Positions 17,283 through 27,604 are shown, counted from the stretch's first letter. The stretch: 64,000 nucleotides of DNA from Flavobacterium omnivorum (GCF_900099915.1 NZ_FNDB01000003.1:230226-294225); one strand, 5' to 3'. Notes: generated by a model from the sequence alone, not told the origin. Made by a program: numbers and translations.

Positions 17283-18413
17283 CTAATTTTTTTTCACTGC
17301 TGAACAACCCGCCATCGTTGTAATCTTAACCGCTTCTGTGGCTGGTAAACTTTCATTTCTGTTGATAACTTCGCGTACTACATTTCTCGTAATTTCTTCA
17401 AAAACAGTTTCAATTATTGAACCTGCTTGCATTGCTGCAGGTCGGCCGTAATCTCCTGCTTCTCGAATGGATTGTACTATGGGCACTTCGCCTAAAAACG
17501 GTACTTCTAAATCATCTGCTAGATTTCTAGCTCCCTCTTTTCCAAAGATGTAGTATTTATTTTCAGGTAGTTCTTCTGGTGTGAAATAGGCCATGTTCTC
17601 TATAATTCCTAAAACTGGAACATTTATCGCTTCAGACATAAACATGGAAACTCCTTTTTTGGCATCAGCCAAAGCAACCGCTTGGGGCGTACTTACAATT
17701 ACAACACCCGTGATAGGCAATGATTGTACAATCGAAAGATGAATATCTCCAGTCCCCGGTGGCAAATCGACTAACATGAAGTCTAATTCTCCCCAATCAG
17801 CATCAAATATCATTTGGTTCAACGCTTTAGAAGCCATGGGTCCTCTCCAGATCACCGCTTGACTTGGCGCTGTAAAAAATCCAATAGAAAGAATTTTAAC
17901 TTCGTAACTTTCAACAGGTTTCATTTTTGATTTCCCATCAACGGTTACAGAAATTGGTTTCTCGCTTTCAACATCAAACATAATAGGCATCGACGGCCCA
18001 TAAATATCAGCATCAAGAATCCCAACTGAGAATCCCATTTTTGCTAAAGACACCGCTAGATTAGCAGTAACAGTAGATTTCCCTACTCCTCCTTTACCAG
18101 AAGCTACTCCTATGATATTTTTTATTCCAGGGATTTGCTTCCCTTTGATTTCTGGTTTGTCCGGAACCTCTACTTTACTATTGATTTTTATTTTTGCACC
18201 AGAAGATACTAATTCAAGAATTGCTTTTTTAATGTCATCTTCTGCCCGTTTTTTAATATGCATGGCTGGTGTGTGCAAAACTAAATCAACTACAACCTCA
18301 TCACCAAAAGTAATTACATTTGCAATTGCTCCACTCTCCACCATGTTTTTTCCTTCTCCAGCTATAGTAATCGTTTCTAAAGCTTTAAGAATATCTTTTC
18401 TATCTAATTTCAT
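17283..18413 (-). CDS. mrp: Mrp/NBP35 family iron-sulfur carrier ATPase
   Basis: 376 residues. Residues 1-90 form a DUF59 (MIP18-like) domain. The ParA/MinD-type ATPase follows with the deviant Walker A SGKGGVGKST (about 106-115), DADIYGPSMP, and LVDLPPGTGDIHL. The usual CxxC near ENMAYF is replaced here by TPEELP; only one cysteine remains near the C-terminus (AGCSAVKKN). It would assemble or deliver Fe-S clusters, consistent with adjacent nfu and a nearby ferredoxin. I recall the same substitution in other Bacteroidota. Confidence 0.93.
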   Translation of the reverse strand: MKLDRKDILKALETITIAGEGKNMVESGAIANVITFGDEVVVDLVLHTPAMHIKKRAEDDIKKAILELVSSGAKIKINSKVEVPDKPEIKGKQIPGIKNIIGVASGKGGVGKSTVTANLAVSLAKMGFSVGILDADIYGPSMPIMFDVESEKPISVTVDGKSKMKPVESYEVKILSIGFFTAPSQAVIWRGPMASKALNQMIFDADWGELDFMLVDLPPGTGDIHLSIVQSLPITGVVIVSTPQAVALADAKKGVSMFMSEAINVPVLGIIENMAYFTPEELPENKYYIFGKEGARNLADDLEVPFLGEVPIVQSIREAGDYGRPAAMQAGSIIETVFEEITRNVVREVINRNESLPATEAVKITTMAGCSAVKKN

Positions 18414-18614
18414 TTTTAGTTAACTGTTTTCTATTGGCAATGTATCGCCAGAATATTATCTTTATTTAAACTGATTTCAGATTACAAAGATAGCGGATTA
18501 AGTTCTTTAAATAAAGGAATTGGATTGGATTTATTGATGAAGAAATTGGTGGAGATTATCAGGAACCAATCTATTTTTTCGACCATGAATACTTAAGTAG
18601 TGCTCCATTATCGA

Positions 18615-18944
18615 TTACTCAATCCTAACTTCCGGCTGCCAAAAATGCTTTTCGAAATCTACAATCTGATTTTCAACCACAACTATCCCTTCATTTTCTA
18701 ATAATTGCTGCATGAGATTCGTTCCGTCAAAATGCAATTTCCCTGTCAGCAATCCCTTTCTGTTAACTACCCGATGTGCAGGAACATCGTCCAGATTATG
18801 CGAAGCATTCATCGCCCAACCCACCATTCGAGCTGAACGAGCAGTTCCTAAAGCTTTAGCAATTGCTCCGTACGAAGTGACTTTCCCAAATGGAATTTGC
18901 CTCGCAATTGCATATACTTTTTCGAAAAAATTATCGTTTGCCAT
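18615..18944 (-). CDS. Alkyltransferase-like protein (MGMT family without catalytic Cys)
   Basis: 109 residues covering only the DNA-binding domain of O6-methylguanine methyltransferases: ARQIPFGKVTSYGAIA and the arginine-finger region RMVGWAMN. The active-site motif PCHR is VPAHRVV here, with alanine at residue 56. As in Atl proteins it can flag O6-alkylguanine for nucleotide excision repair but cannot transfer the alkyl group itself. Length fits Atl (about 100-110). Confidence 0.9.
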   Translation of the reverse strand: MANDNFFEKVYAIARQIPFGKVTSYGAIAKALGTARSARMVGWAMNASHNLDDVPAHRVVNRKGLLTGKLHFDGTNLMQQLLENEGIVVVENQIVDFEKHFWQPEVRIE

Positions 18945-18989
18945 ACTTCTAAATGGATAAAAAAGGTATCTATTTTTAATTTACAGAAA

Positions 18990-19625
18990 TTACTTTAGAT
19001 AATACCTTATGATATTGATCAAGGTAACTAATGATATTAATCCTGTGATGCTTCCAATAATAGTATTCATATTGCGCATCAAATAATCTGTTTTATCTTG
19101 TATTTTTTGGAAAAAGGTAATATAGAAATAGAATACCAAAAAAGAACCCAATACCACTCCTGAAACAAAAATAAAAACGTGTGCATTATCAAAGTAAAAG
19201 AGATTGTACGACGCTAAAGTGACACTTACAAAGACGTAATAAGGAATAGGAAAAAAATTCAGTGCTGAAAGCAGCATTCCGAGAAAAAAACGGGTGGAGG
19301 TACTCTTTTTTTTTATTTTACCTTTTTTCTTTTTTGGCTTTTTAGCGATCAACAAAAAATAGATTGTTAATGCTGAAAAAATCCCAAAACCTACTTCCCG
19401 CAATAAAACAATTACATCTGGTCGTTCCTTAATAAACTGGGCAAAAAATATGGCTAGTGCAGCTTGAAAGAAAATTACAATTACGGCTCCTAAAACAAAC
19501 CAAAAAGCACTTCTCTTTCCTTCTTTAAGATTCACTTTGGCAGCTGTCATATTAATCAATCCCGGAGGTGTAATCCCTACGAAGGCAGTAACAAAACCCA
19601 AAAACAAAGAAGTAATTAAATTCAT
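18990..19625 (-). CDS. LysE family exporter
   Basis: 211-residue membrane protein with about six predicted helices. The N-terminus LGFVTAFVGITPPGLINMTA is the LysE/RhtB signature, with a Lys-rich cytosolic loop (KKPKKKKGKIKKK) in the middle. Such proteins export amino acids or related solutes; the substrate is unknown. It lies between trmB and atl with short gaps, all on the minus strand. Confidence 0.85.
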   Translation of the reverse strand: MNLITSLFLGFVTAFVGITPPGLINMTAAKVNLKEGKRSAFWFVLGAVIVIFFQAALAIFFAQFIKERPDVIVLLREVGFGIFSALTIYFLLIAKKPKKKKGKIKKKSTSTRFFLGMLLSALNFFPIPYYVFVSVTLASYNLFYFDNAHVFIFVSGVVLGSFLVFYFYITFFQKIQDKTDYLMRNMNTIIGSITGLISLVTLINIIRYYLK

Positions 19626-19667
19626 AGGCCAAGTGCAAAATCAAAAAAATCTATTTCAAATACAAAA

Positions 19668-20345
19668 CTACTGTTTAATTTTGAATCGAATATACGTAAT
19701 TGCTTTGTTAACTTGCAAATATTGTTTCTCATAAAAAGTTTGAAAAGCAGTCACTTCCTCTGGACTTCCTTCATTTACATATACATTATGATTGGCATAC
19801 AGCACTTCATGTCCTTCCCCGTGCAACAACCCTAAAGTATAACCATGCATAAACTCACTATCGGTTTTTAAGTTCACAACACCGTCTTTCTTGAGTACTT
19901 TTTTATACAATTGCAAAAATTCAGAGTTGGTCATTCTGTGTTTTGTCCGTTTGTATTTGATTTGTGGATCTGGAAAAGTAATCCATATTTCGTCCACTTC
20001 GTTTTCGGCAAAAATATGATTGATTAATTCAATTTGAGTTCGGATAAACGCCACATTATGAAGGCCAGTTTCAACTGCAGTTTTGGCACCGCGCCAAAAA
20101 CGGGCTCCCTTAATATCAATTCCAACAAAGTTTTTATTAGGATATCTTTCGGCAAGACCTACCGCATACTCTCCTTTTCCGCAACCTAATTCTAGCACTA
20201 AGGGATTATCATTTTTGAAAAATTCAGAATTCCATTTTCCTCTAAGGGGAAATAAATCTCCTACTACTTCCTCTCTCGTTGGTTGAAAAACATTTGTGAA
20301 TGTTTCGTTTTCCTTGAATCTTTTTAATTTATTTTTGCTTCCCAC
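19668..20345 (-). CDS. trmB: tRNA (guanine-46 N7)-methyltransferase
   Basis: SAM-dependent enzyme of about 225 residues making m7G46 in tRNA variable loops. Motif I is LVLELGCGKGEYAVGLAERYP; GIDIKGARFWRGAK and the catalytic-site WITFPDPQIKYKRTKHRM are TrmB-specific. I take GTG at 20345 (GSKNKLKRFKENE) as start because relatives begin at that sequence; a TTG at 20366 would add seven residues of no known match. Confidence 0.93.
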   Translation of the reverse strand: MGSKNKLKRFKENETFTNVFQPTREEVVGDLFPLRGKWNSEFFKNDNPLVLELGCGKGEYAVGLAERYPNKNFVGIDIKGARFWRGAKTAVETGLHNVAFIRTQIELINHIFAENEVDEIWITFPDPQIKYKRTKHRMTNSEFLQLYKKVLKKDGVVNLKTDSEFMHGYTLGLLHGEGHEVLYANHNVYVNEGSPEEVTAFQTFYEKQYLQVNKAITYIRFKIKQ

Positions 20346-20524
20346 TTTTTTACAATATTTCGGCAAAATTAAGGAATTATATAAGACCGAATGCCATCGC
20401 GGTAAAAAAATGAAAAAACGTTTTAAACAAATATCCTATTTACGTCCTTTCACACTATGCCCTTATTGTTAATTCGCTTTCTATCTAGGAATTTTTTGTT
20501 TACCTTTAGATAAATAATCAGGCC

Positions 20525-22129
20525 ATGAAAAACCTTATTTTATTTATTACACTACTGTTATTTAGTTTTTTACATTCTAGTGCTTTCGGTTTAAGAAACA
20601 CGACAAGTAACAAAACTTCTTTCAACCTACCGCTTCCTGAAAAGAAAAACACCATCTCGTATATCAAAGTGGATAGTTTAGTCATTACTAGATTTTTTAA
20701 AGTATATGCTAATCTAAAAAAACACAAATTGGATGTACTGGCTTTGTACAAAAAACGAAACTACCATTCCGTATGGTTTGACAAGGAAGGAATTATAGAG
20801 TTTGCTCATTTACTCCATTCCAAAGTAGATCAACTCGAGCAAGAAGGCTTAAAGTCAAGCTTTGCTTACAAAGATAAAGTTGCTCTCATTTTTAATAAAC
20901 AAGTAACGCCAACTCTCACTCCTACTGAAACTGAATTACTGCTATCCACAATGTTTGTTTTTTATGCCAAAAAAGTTTACAAGGGCATTGATCCTGAAAA
21001 AATAAGGGGAATTGGCTGGTTTATACCTCCAAAAAACCTTTCTTACACCACCCTGCTACAGTCTCTATTAACCGATCCACAATCATTAGATAAAGATGAT
21101 AATTTGCTATTTGGACAGTATTACAAACTCCGCGATGTGTTAAAAAAATACCAACAAATGGAACAAAATGGAGACTGGAACGTAATTGTTAAAGACTCCT
21201 CAATACGGGAATATAAGCCAGGTGACACTTCCAAAACCATTGCTCAAATCAGGCAACGACTTGCTATCACTGGTGATTTAAAAAAAGACTCTAAAAACAA
21301 TCGCTACGATGAAGAGCTGCTGACTGGTATTCTAAATTTCAAAAAAAGAAATGGCTACAAATCAGATCCAATCATTACCTCAAGCCACATTCAAAGGCTA
21401 AATATTCCTATTGAAAATTATATCAAAACAATTATGGTAAATATGGAACGTTGCCGTTGGATTGCGCCAGAACTTAACAAAGCACCGGAATACATTATTG
21501 TGAACATCCCTTCTTTTAAACTATTTTTTAAAAGAGAATGCAAAACCGAATTAGAATCAAATATTTTTGTCGGTAGTACCATGAATGAAACCGTTATTTT
21601 TAGCAGTATGATTAGTCATCTGGTATTTAGTCCCTACTGGAATATCCCAACAAGTATTGTTCAAAGCGAAATAAAAACAGCGATGGATGGAGATAAAAAC
21701 TACTTAATTGAGAATGACATGGAGTGGAATAAGGGTCGAGTGAGACAAAAACCAGGTCCAAAAAATCTATTAGGAAAAGTAAAATTTATCTTTCCCAGTT
21801 CAAATGACATATACTTACACGATTCACCATCCACAACCTTGTTTGAGTCGGAGTACCGCGCCTATAGTCATGGGTGTATCAACATAAATAAGGCACAAGA
21901 ATTGGCTTATTTAATTTTAAATAACGATCCTGATTGGCCCGTGGAACGCATTAAGAAAGCGATGGATGGCGGTAAGGAAACTACTTGCTATCTAAAAAAT
22001 AAAATTCCGGTTCACTTGGGTTATTTCACTACTTGGGTCAATGATTCTGGCGAAATTAGTTTTTTTAATGATATCTATCAACGTGATGATCGCTTAGCAG
22101 AACTCCTTTTTGACACTGACTCGAAATAA
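20525..22129 (+). CDS. L,D-transpeptidase (YcbB/LdtD-like), paralogue 1
   Basis: 534-residue exported enzyme predicted to form 3-3 cross-links or anchor proteins in peptidoglycan. It has a signal peptide (residues 1-21), an N-terminal scaffold domain, a peptidoglycan-binding-like helix region (around YKPGDTSKTIAQIRQRL) and a C-terminal YkuD domain with the catalytic cysteine C451 in YSHGCININ. A TACCTTTA box lies at 20502. It is closely related to the gene at 28107 along the full length (for example VNMERCRWI and NPDWP/GGKE blocks). The pair is separated by 6 kb holding a decayed peptidase gene. Confidence 0.92.
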   Translation: MKNLILFITLLLFSFLHSSAFGLRNTTSNKTSFNLPLPEKKNTISYIKVDSLVITRFFKVYANLKKHKLDVLALYKKRNYHSVWFDKEGIIEFAHLLHSKVDQLEQEGLKSSFAYKDKVALIFNKQVTPTLTPTETELLLSTMFVFYAKKVYKGIDPEKIRGIGWFIPPKNLSYTTLLQSLLTDPQSLDKDDNLLFGQYYKLRDVLKKYQQMEQNGDWNVIVKDSSIREYKPGDTSKTIAQIRQRLAITGDLKKDSKNNRYDEELLTGILNFKKRNGYKSDPIITSSHIQRLNIPIENYIKTIMVNMERCRWIAPELNKAPEYIIVNIPSFKLFFKRECKTELESNIFVGSTMNETVIFSSMISHLVFSPYWNIPTSIVQSEIKTAMDGDKNYLIENDMEWNKGRVRQKPGPKNLLGKVKFIFPSSNDIYLHDSPSTTLFESEYRAYSHGCININKAQELAYLILNNDPDWPVERIKKAMDGGKETTCYLKNKIPVHLGYFTTWVNDSGEISFFNDIYQRDDRLAELLFDTDSK

Positions 22130-22469
22130 ATTTTTTTACCCCACTATTATTTCTTTAATAGAAGATCCAATAATATACTTTTTACCCTCTTTGTAGCGGA
22201 ATTTCAATGAAGATGTTACCGTGTGCATGTCTAAACGGGCGATACCTACAAGCCGGTTTCAAAATACGTAATTTTTATTTTTAAACATTAAAAGTACTAA
22301 AAAATGATGAGTAGCTCGGGCGTTTGTTCATTGAGTTCAAATCAGCACAATTTAAAAAAAAAGCTTCAAAAAGCCAGCAGTATCTATCGCCGTCACTCTT
22401 CAAATTAAAATTAACAAAACTTCAACTTATTAATAATCAATACGTTATAATTAAACCACTTTTTTTAAT

Positions 22470-22477
22470 TACATTTG
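22470..22477 (+). promoter_or_regulatory. Promoter -7 box of the M13 peptidase pseudogene
   Basis: TACATTTG matches TAnnTTTG 22 nt before the ATG, so the broken gene could still be transcribed. The rest of 22130-22498 shows no gene. Confidence 0.5.
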
Positions 22478-22498
22478 ATTCTCTAAAAAATCAAAATC

Positions 22499-24536
22499 AT
22501 GAAATCCAAACCAAACCCGTTTAAAATTCTGCTTTTAGCACTAGTACCCATTGTTTCGTTAGTTGCTTTTACTACATTGGAAAAAATCGAAAAAGTACTT
22601 TCCGGTATTAATACAGGAAACATGGATACATCAGTTCAGCCAGGGGACAATTTTAATGCCTATGTTAATGGTAATTGGATGAAAAACACTAAAATACCGG
22701 ATGACAAGGCCTCATATGGTGCTGGTTATATGGTTTATGAAAAATCCCAAGAAGACGTAAAAGCTATTATCGAAGCTTCTTCCAAAGGTGTTTTTAGAGC
22801 CGGTTCCGATGAACAAAAAATCGGAGACTTTTATGAAGCCTACATGGACACTAAAATGAGAGATCAAAAAGGAATTGCACCCTTACTTCCGGAATACAAA
22901 AAAATTGATGCCATTACCAATTACACTGATTTAGCAGCATATTTTGGGTATGCAAACACTTCCGGAAGCAATATTCCTTTTTCCGTTTCGGTAATGGAAG
23001 ATTTAAAAGATCCAACTCAATACATGCTCATTTCTTGACAAGGTGGCTTAGGATTACCTGATAGAGAATATTACTCGCTTCAAGATGCCAAATCTAAAGA
23101 AATACAAAAAAAATATGTAATCCATATCGAGAAAATGCTGCAACTAGGCGGAATAGCCAATGCACCTGATTTATCTAAAAAAATCATGGCATTAGAAACT
23201 GTTTTGGCTGCGCAACACATGAAAAAAGAACAAACGCGTGACGTCGTAAAACTGAACAACAAATATGCTATTAAAGATTTGAAGCAACTCATGCCTGATT
23301 TTAATTGGGCTAGCATGTTACAGAACGCCAGAATCCAGAACCAACAAAATATAGTCGTTGCACAAGTTGATTACATTAAATCACTAAACACAATTATAAA
23401 AACTACCCCTTTAACTACTTGGAAAGCCTACCTGAAATGGAAAGCCATTCATGGAGCGGCAACATCATTGAATACCGCTTTAGACAATGAAAATTTTGAC
23501 TTCTACAGCAAAACGCTTAGCGGAATACAAGTACAACAACCAATGTGGCGAAGAGGTGTTGACAGAGTAAATAACAGTCTTGGTGAAATCGTTGGAAAGG
23601 TCTATGTGAAAAAACACTTCTCTCCTGAAGCGAAAGAACAAGTGACTCTTTTAGTTAAAAACCTTCTTAAAGCGTATGGAGAAAGCATCAAGAATCTGGA
23701 CTGGATGAGTCCGGAAACTAAGAAGCAAGCTTTGGACAAACTCTCTAAATTCACCCCAAAAATTGGTTATCCAGACCAATGGAGAGATTATTCTACTTTG
23801 AAAGTCGTGAAAGGCGACTTGTACGGAAACCAACAAAAAGCCACCGCTTTTGAATACAACAGACAAATTAGGAAAACCGGTTGACAGAACCGAATGGGGA
23901 ATGACTCCACAAACCGTAAACGCCTATTACAATCCACCACTTAATGAAATCGTATTTCCTGCCGCTATATTACAACCGCCTTTCTTTGATGTAAGAGTAG
24001 AAGACGCAGCAAATTATGGCGGAATCGGCGCAGTAATTGGCCATGAAATAGGCCATGGTTTTGATGACCAAGGAAGCACCTTTGATGGTGACGGAGTGCT
24101 GAGAAACTGGTGGACACCAAGTGATTTAGCAGCTTTCAAACAAAAAACAGGCGCATTAGTAGCACAATACAATGATTTCAAAGTATTTCCAGATCTCAAT
24201 GTGAATGGTGAATTTACCCAAGGGGAAAACATTGGTGATTTAGGCGGATTATCCATTGCTATAAAAGCGTATAAAATGAGCTTGGAAGGAAAAGCATCGC
24301 CAGTTTTAGATGGTTTCACTGGCGAACAGCGCGTTTTATTAAGCTGGGCGCAATGCTGGTTGGATAAAACTCGTGAGGAAGCTCTACGAAATCAAATCGC
24401 TACTGACCCACATTCGCCGGCAAAATTCAGAGTTAATGGTGTAGTGAGAAACATTCCTGAATTTTATACCGCTTTTAACATCCAACCGACAGATTCCTTG
24501 TATTTGGCTCCGGAAAAAAGGGTCAAAATTTGGTAA
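22499..24536 (+). pseudogene. M13 family (PepO/neprilysin) zinc metallopeptidase, disrupted
   Basis: The reconstructed protein would have about 681 residues, a normal M13 length: TSVQPGDNFNAYVNGNWMKN near the start, then GGLGLPDREYY, NAYYNPPLNEIVFPAAILQ, zinc motif VIGHEIGHGFDDQG, ENIGDLGG and the closing YLAPEKRVKIW. Two lesions are seen. An in-frame TGA at 23036-23038 interrupts IS*QGGLGLP, after which the same frame continues. A +1 shift near 23870 breaks NRQI|DKLGKPVDRTEWG; removal of one GACAAATT unit from a tandem pair would explain it. The catalytic centre is intact but lies after both lesions. Confidence 0.92.
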
Positions 24537-24556
24537 TCATAGAATTTACAGCTCAT

Positions 24557-24585
24557 AAAAAACCTCTGCTAAACAGAGGTTTTTT
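24557..24585. terminator. Bidirectional intrinsic terminator
   Basis: AAAAAACCTCTG, loop CTAAA, CAGAGGTTTTTT (24574-24585). It lies between the M13 pseudogene and the convergent lipoprotein gene. Confidence 0.9.
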
Positions 24586-24624
24586 TATGCTAAAAAAGAG
24601 TTCTATCAGAAATACTAGATGAAT

Positions 24625-25134
24625 TTATTGTTTAGACTTCAATGTTTTTATCATCGCATCTTCCAAGGCGGATTTGACTTTTATAACTTCATTCGAATTT
24701 TCATTAGGTATTGTCATTGACAACACATACTGCTGTATTTTCCATTCTTTACCTATTTTTACCAAAACTCCAGAACCCCGGCAAATCTTCATTTGGGTAT
24801 TCAACAATTCATCAAACCAAGCTATTTTACCCGTTGCATCAAAATGAAGATGCCGTTCCAAAGTAGTAAAACTCCATGCTTTTCCCTTATCAAAATGCGG
24901 CTTTGCATACGTTTGAAAAGCTGCTTTATTCCAGTTTTCGGTTGCATCTGTACCAATGAAAACAGCATCATCAGTCATTAAATTAAAATAGGCATTGTAA
25001 TCCGCATCTGCTGCGGCTTTGTGCCATGCATCAAGCGCAGCAGTGCTGTTTGCTTTTAAGCTTGCTTGATTCTCAATCGTACTTTTGCAACCTGACAAAG
25101 TCATAATAATCAGTAAAATCACTACTTGTTTCAT
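24625..25134 (-). CDS. SnoaL/NTF2-like lipoprotein
   Basis: 169-residue predicted lipoprotein, signal peptide ending LSGC (C16). The body is an NTF2-like cone: ALDAWHKAAADADYNAYFNLMTDDAVFIGTDATENW, then WFDELLNTQM and GSGVLVKIGKEWKIQQYVLSM. Such domains can be small-molecule binding or enzymatic; no catalytic set can be assigned. It is 13 nt downstream of the AsmA-like gene on the same strand and probably shares its transcript. Confidence 0.8.
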   Translation of the reverse strand: MKQVVILLIIMTLSGCKSTIENQASLKANSTAALDAWHKAAADADYNAYFNLMTDDAVFIGTDATENWNKAAFQTYAKPHFDKGKAWSFTTLERHLHFDATGKIAWFDELLNTQMKICRGSGVLVKIGKEWKIQQYVLSMTIPNENSNEVIKVKSALEDAMIKTLKSKQ

Positions 25135-25147
25135 ACCTTTTTGCTAT

Positions 25148-27604
25148 TTATTCATGGTTTTTATCCCATCGGATTTTTATTTTCCCCTCTTCATCAACTG
25201 CTAGTAAATGCAATACAATTCCCTTATTGCGTTTTTCAGCTCTTTCAATTTTATCGGTGATCAACTCATCCTTTTTAGGATTTCTAAGCGGTATCGTCAA
25301 AGCCAAATTTGTCCCTCTGCCAAACGAATAAACACCATTCACATCCAAATTCAAAACGGTAGAGCTTACTTTCAAATCTTTTACCCCAACTAAAGCACCA
25401 TTTATTTCAAAATTACCAGATAGGTTTCTAAATACAATATTATTGACGTCTCTAAACGGAAAAGCATATTTACCTATCGCAGTGATGGGTTCAAAATCAA
25501 TCAATGCTCCTTGGTCTACCTTAAATTTAGCGCTGCCTGCCAATGAATTTGTTTTCAATTGTCCTCCAGAAAGAAGCGTTCCTTGCACGGAGGTGGAAGC
25601 GGAGAGAAACCCTTTAATGTTTTTAGGTTGAAAAGATTGAATTCCAAAATTATTCAGCGACGTCAGGAATCGGGCAATATCGACACGATTGATTTGTGTG
25701 TTCGACTGTAAAAAGAAAAGGTCATCTTTTGGGACCAATTTTCCGTCAAAGGAGATTGTGCCGCCAGAACTTTGCACCCAGCCATCCTTTACGATTAACT
25801 GATTATTGACCAATAAAATGGTGGCTTTAGCATTAGTCGCCTCCAGTTTACTGTAAACCATCTGATCTGCTTTCAAATTCAGCACCACTTGGCATTTATC
25901 AATTACAGCATACAATTCCGATGAAAAATCATCTTTTGTATTTTTCTTTTTAGATGCTTTTTGACCTGAATTAGTGATACTACCTACAAATTGTTTTATA
26001 TCCAGAAAAGGAGCATAAATATCCCAATTGACAATCATTTTTTCAGGATTTTCATAATACAACGTCAGAAAATTATCAATCTTTCCCTCCATAAAAATCT
26101 TATTCTTACGGTCTTTGAAATTAATTTTTTTTATCAAAAGTGCTTCTTCAGTAAAATCAAGCTCAATATCTGTTTTTACGAAAGTCAAATTTCTTGGTCC
26201 GTAATTTACTGTTGCATTTTTAACGTCAACATTTCCAGTAAACAATGGTTGTTGTATTTTTAAATCCAAGATATCAAATTTAAATTCCAGATTAACTTTG
26301 GCTTGACCATCAGAAAAATGGATAAAATCTTTAGTCACAATCTCATTCAATCGAGACACATTAAAATCTGATTTAAAACTTCCTGCCGCAGTTGTTTTTT
26401 CAAAATTAGAAATAATTCCGATGGGAATTTTAAAAGGAATCGTTTTGTATTTCCCTGAAAAATCGGTCAAGGTAATCGTAGAATTAATATCATTACAACC
26501 CGCTCCTTTTTCATATTGGTTGGTGAACGTTGCGTCAAAAGTACAGTCGGTAATAATCCCGTCCGGTATTTTGAGTTCATTATCCCTAATGTTTGTCTTC
26601 ACAATAATTTCTGGATCTCCCTTAGCACTCATGTCCCCAATAATGGAGCAACTCACATTTATAGGGTTTTTCAAGTCAAATTGGTCGATTTTAGTACTAA
26701 TATTAGCACTCAATAAAGCAGAAGCTTTGCGCCACAATATCACCGTTTTAATGGCAATATCAAAAGGAGATTTTTTTGCATCCAAACTAAAATGAGCCTT
26801 GATATCAAAAAACTCAGGGCCAATTCCAAAATTAGTGGTCGATACACTAATCTGGTTTTTAGCGTTGGAAAAATCAACTTTCAAAACACCTTCTGCCATG
26901 CTGTTCTTGATAAAACTTCCTCTTTTGGTATTGAAGGCCATACTTTTGGCTAGTGTTTTCAAATACAGATTCGTCTGCCAATTTTCGTCATTAAATGCAA
27001 TTTTACTTCGTAAAGCCAGAATATCAAAATCAAACAACTTGTTTCCCATTTGATTTTCAGAAATAAAATGAACTTGATCCATTATGACTTCATCAAAGGT
27101 CGAAGTAGTAGCGCTTTTTGTTTTTTTACCTTTTGGCTTAGCCCTAAAGATGTGTGTGTTTACAATTCCATTTTTTCCTTTAAACAAGTGCAAAGTAGCT
27201 TGCTGAATTTCGATTTTGTTGATGTTAATCTCGTTTGAAACCAAGTCCCAAGGATCAATTCTAATCTCAATTTGTTGTGCCTTGAGTAGTGTACGTTTGT
27301 GAAAGACCCACAAACTGTCCTTTAATTCAACTTGGCTTAACGCCAAAGTCATATTGGGAAAACCTTTTAAGAATTTATATTTAATATCTCCAATGTGGAT
27401 TGTGCCGGTAATATTTTCGTTGATCTTAGCATTGATTTGGGATACAATTTCTTCTTTATTAGTATTAAAATAAAGTGCCACAACCGCTGAAGATATCAAA
27501 ATAAGCGCAACTACTCCCGCAAAGAAAAAACCAATTCTTTTGCTTACTTTCTTAAAACTTGCCGTTTTAAAATAAGTTCTTGCGCCCTGCCAAAATTGAT
27601 TCAT
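25148..27604 (-). CDS. AsmA-like inner-membrane protein
   Basis: 818 residues from ATG at 27604 (MNQFWQGARTYF); upstream codons from a non-ATG start have no support. A short cytosolic segment precedes one membrane helix (residues 27-47, GFFFAGVVALILISSAVVALYF). The rest is periplasmic and beta-rich, typical of the AsmA/TamB/YhdP group, which is thought to carry phospholipids between membranes. The N-terminal GTIHIGDIKYKFLKGFPNMTLAL and the C-terminal VDQGALIDFEPITAIGKY are recognisable AsmA-like blocks. Followed 13 nt later by the SnoaL-like lipoprotein. Confidence 0.85.
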   Translation of the reverse strand: MNQFWQGARTYFKTASFKKVSKRIGFFFAGVVALILISSAVVALYFNTNKEEIVSQINAKINENITGTIHIGDIKYKFLKGFPNMTLALSQVELKDSLWVFHKRTLLKAQQIEIRIDPWDLVSNEININKIEIQQATLHLFKGKNGIVNTHIFRAKPKGKKTKSATTSTFDEVIMDQVHFISENQMGNKLFDFDILALRSKIAFNDENWQTNLYLKTLAKSMAFNTKRGSFIKNSMAEGVLKVDFSNAKNQISVSTTNFGIGPEFFDIKAHFSLDAKKSPFDIAIKTVILWRKASALLSANISTKIDQFDLKNPINVSCSIIGDMSAKGDPEIIVKTNIRDNELKIPDGIITDCTFDATFTNQYEKGAGCNDINSTITLTDFSGKYKTIPFKIPIGIISNFEKTTAAGSFKSDFNVSRLNEIVTKDFIHFSDGQAKVNLEFKFDILDLKIQQPLFTGNVDVKNATVNYGPRNLTFVKTDIELDFTEEALLIKKINFKDRKNKIFMEGKIDNFLTLYYENPEKMIVNWDIYAPFLDIKQFVGSITNSGQKASKKKNTKDDFSSELYAVIDKCQVVLNLKADQMVYSKLEATNAKATILLVNNQLIVKDGWVQSSGGTISFDGKLVPKDDLFFLQSNTQINRVDIARFLTSLNNFGIQSFQPKNIKGFLSASTSVQGTLLSGGQLKTNSLAGSAKFKVDQGALIDFEPITAIGKYAFPFRDVNNIVFRNLSGNFEINGALVGVKDLKVSSTVLNLDVNGVYSFGRGTNLALTIPLRNPKKDELITDKIERAEKRNKGIVLHLLAVDEEGKIKIRWDKNHE

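Noticed and set aside
18515..18628. Short open stretch reading GFIDEEIGGDYQEPIYFFDH, perhaps a gene remnant
   Set aside because: It has no start codon or recognisable family, and its end overlaps the atl gene antisense. Possibly decayed coding DNA but unsupported.
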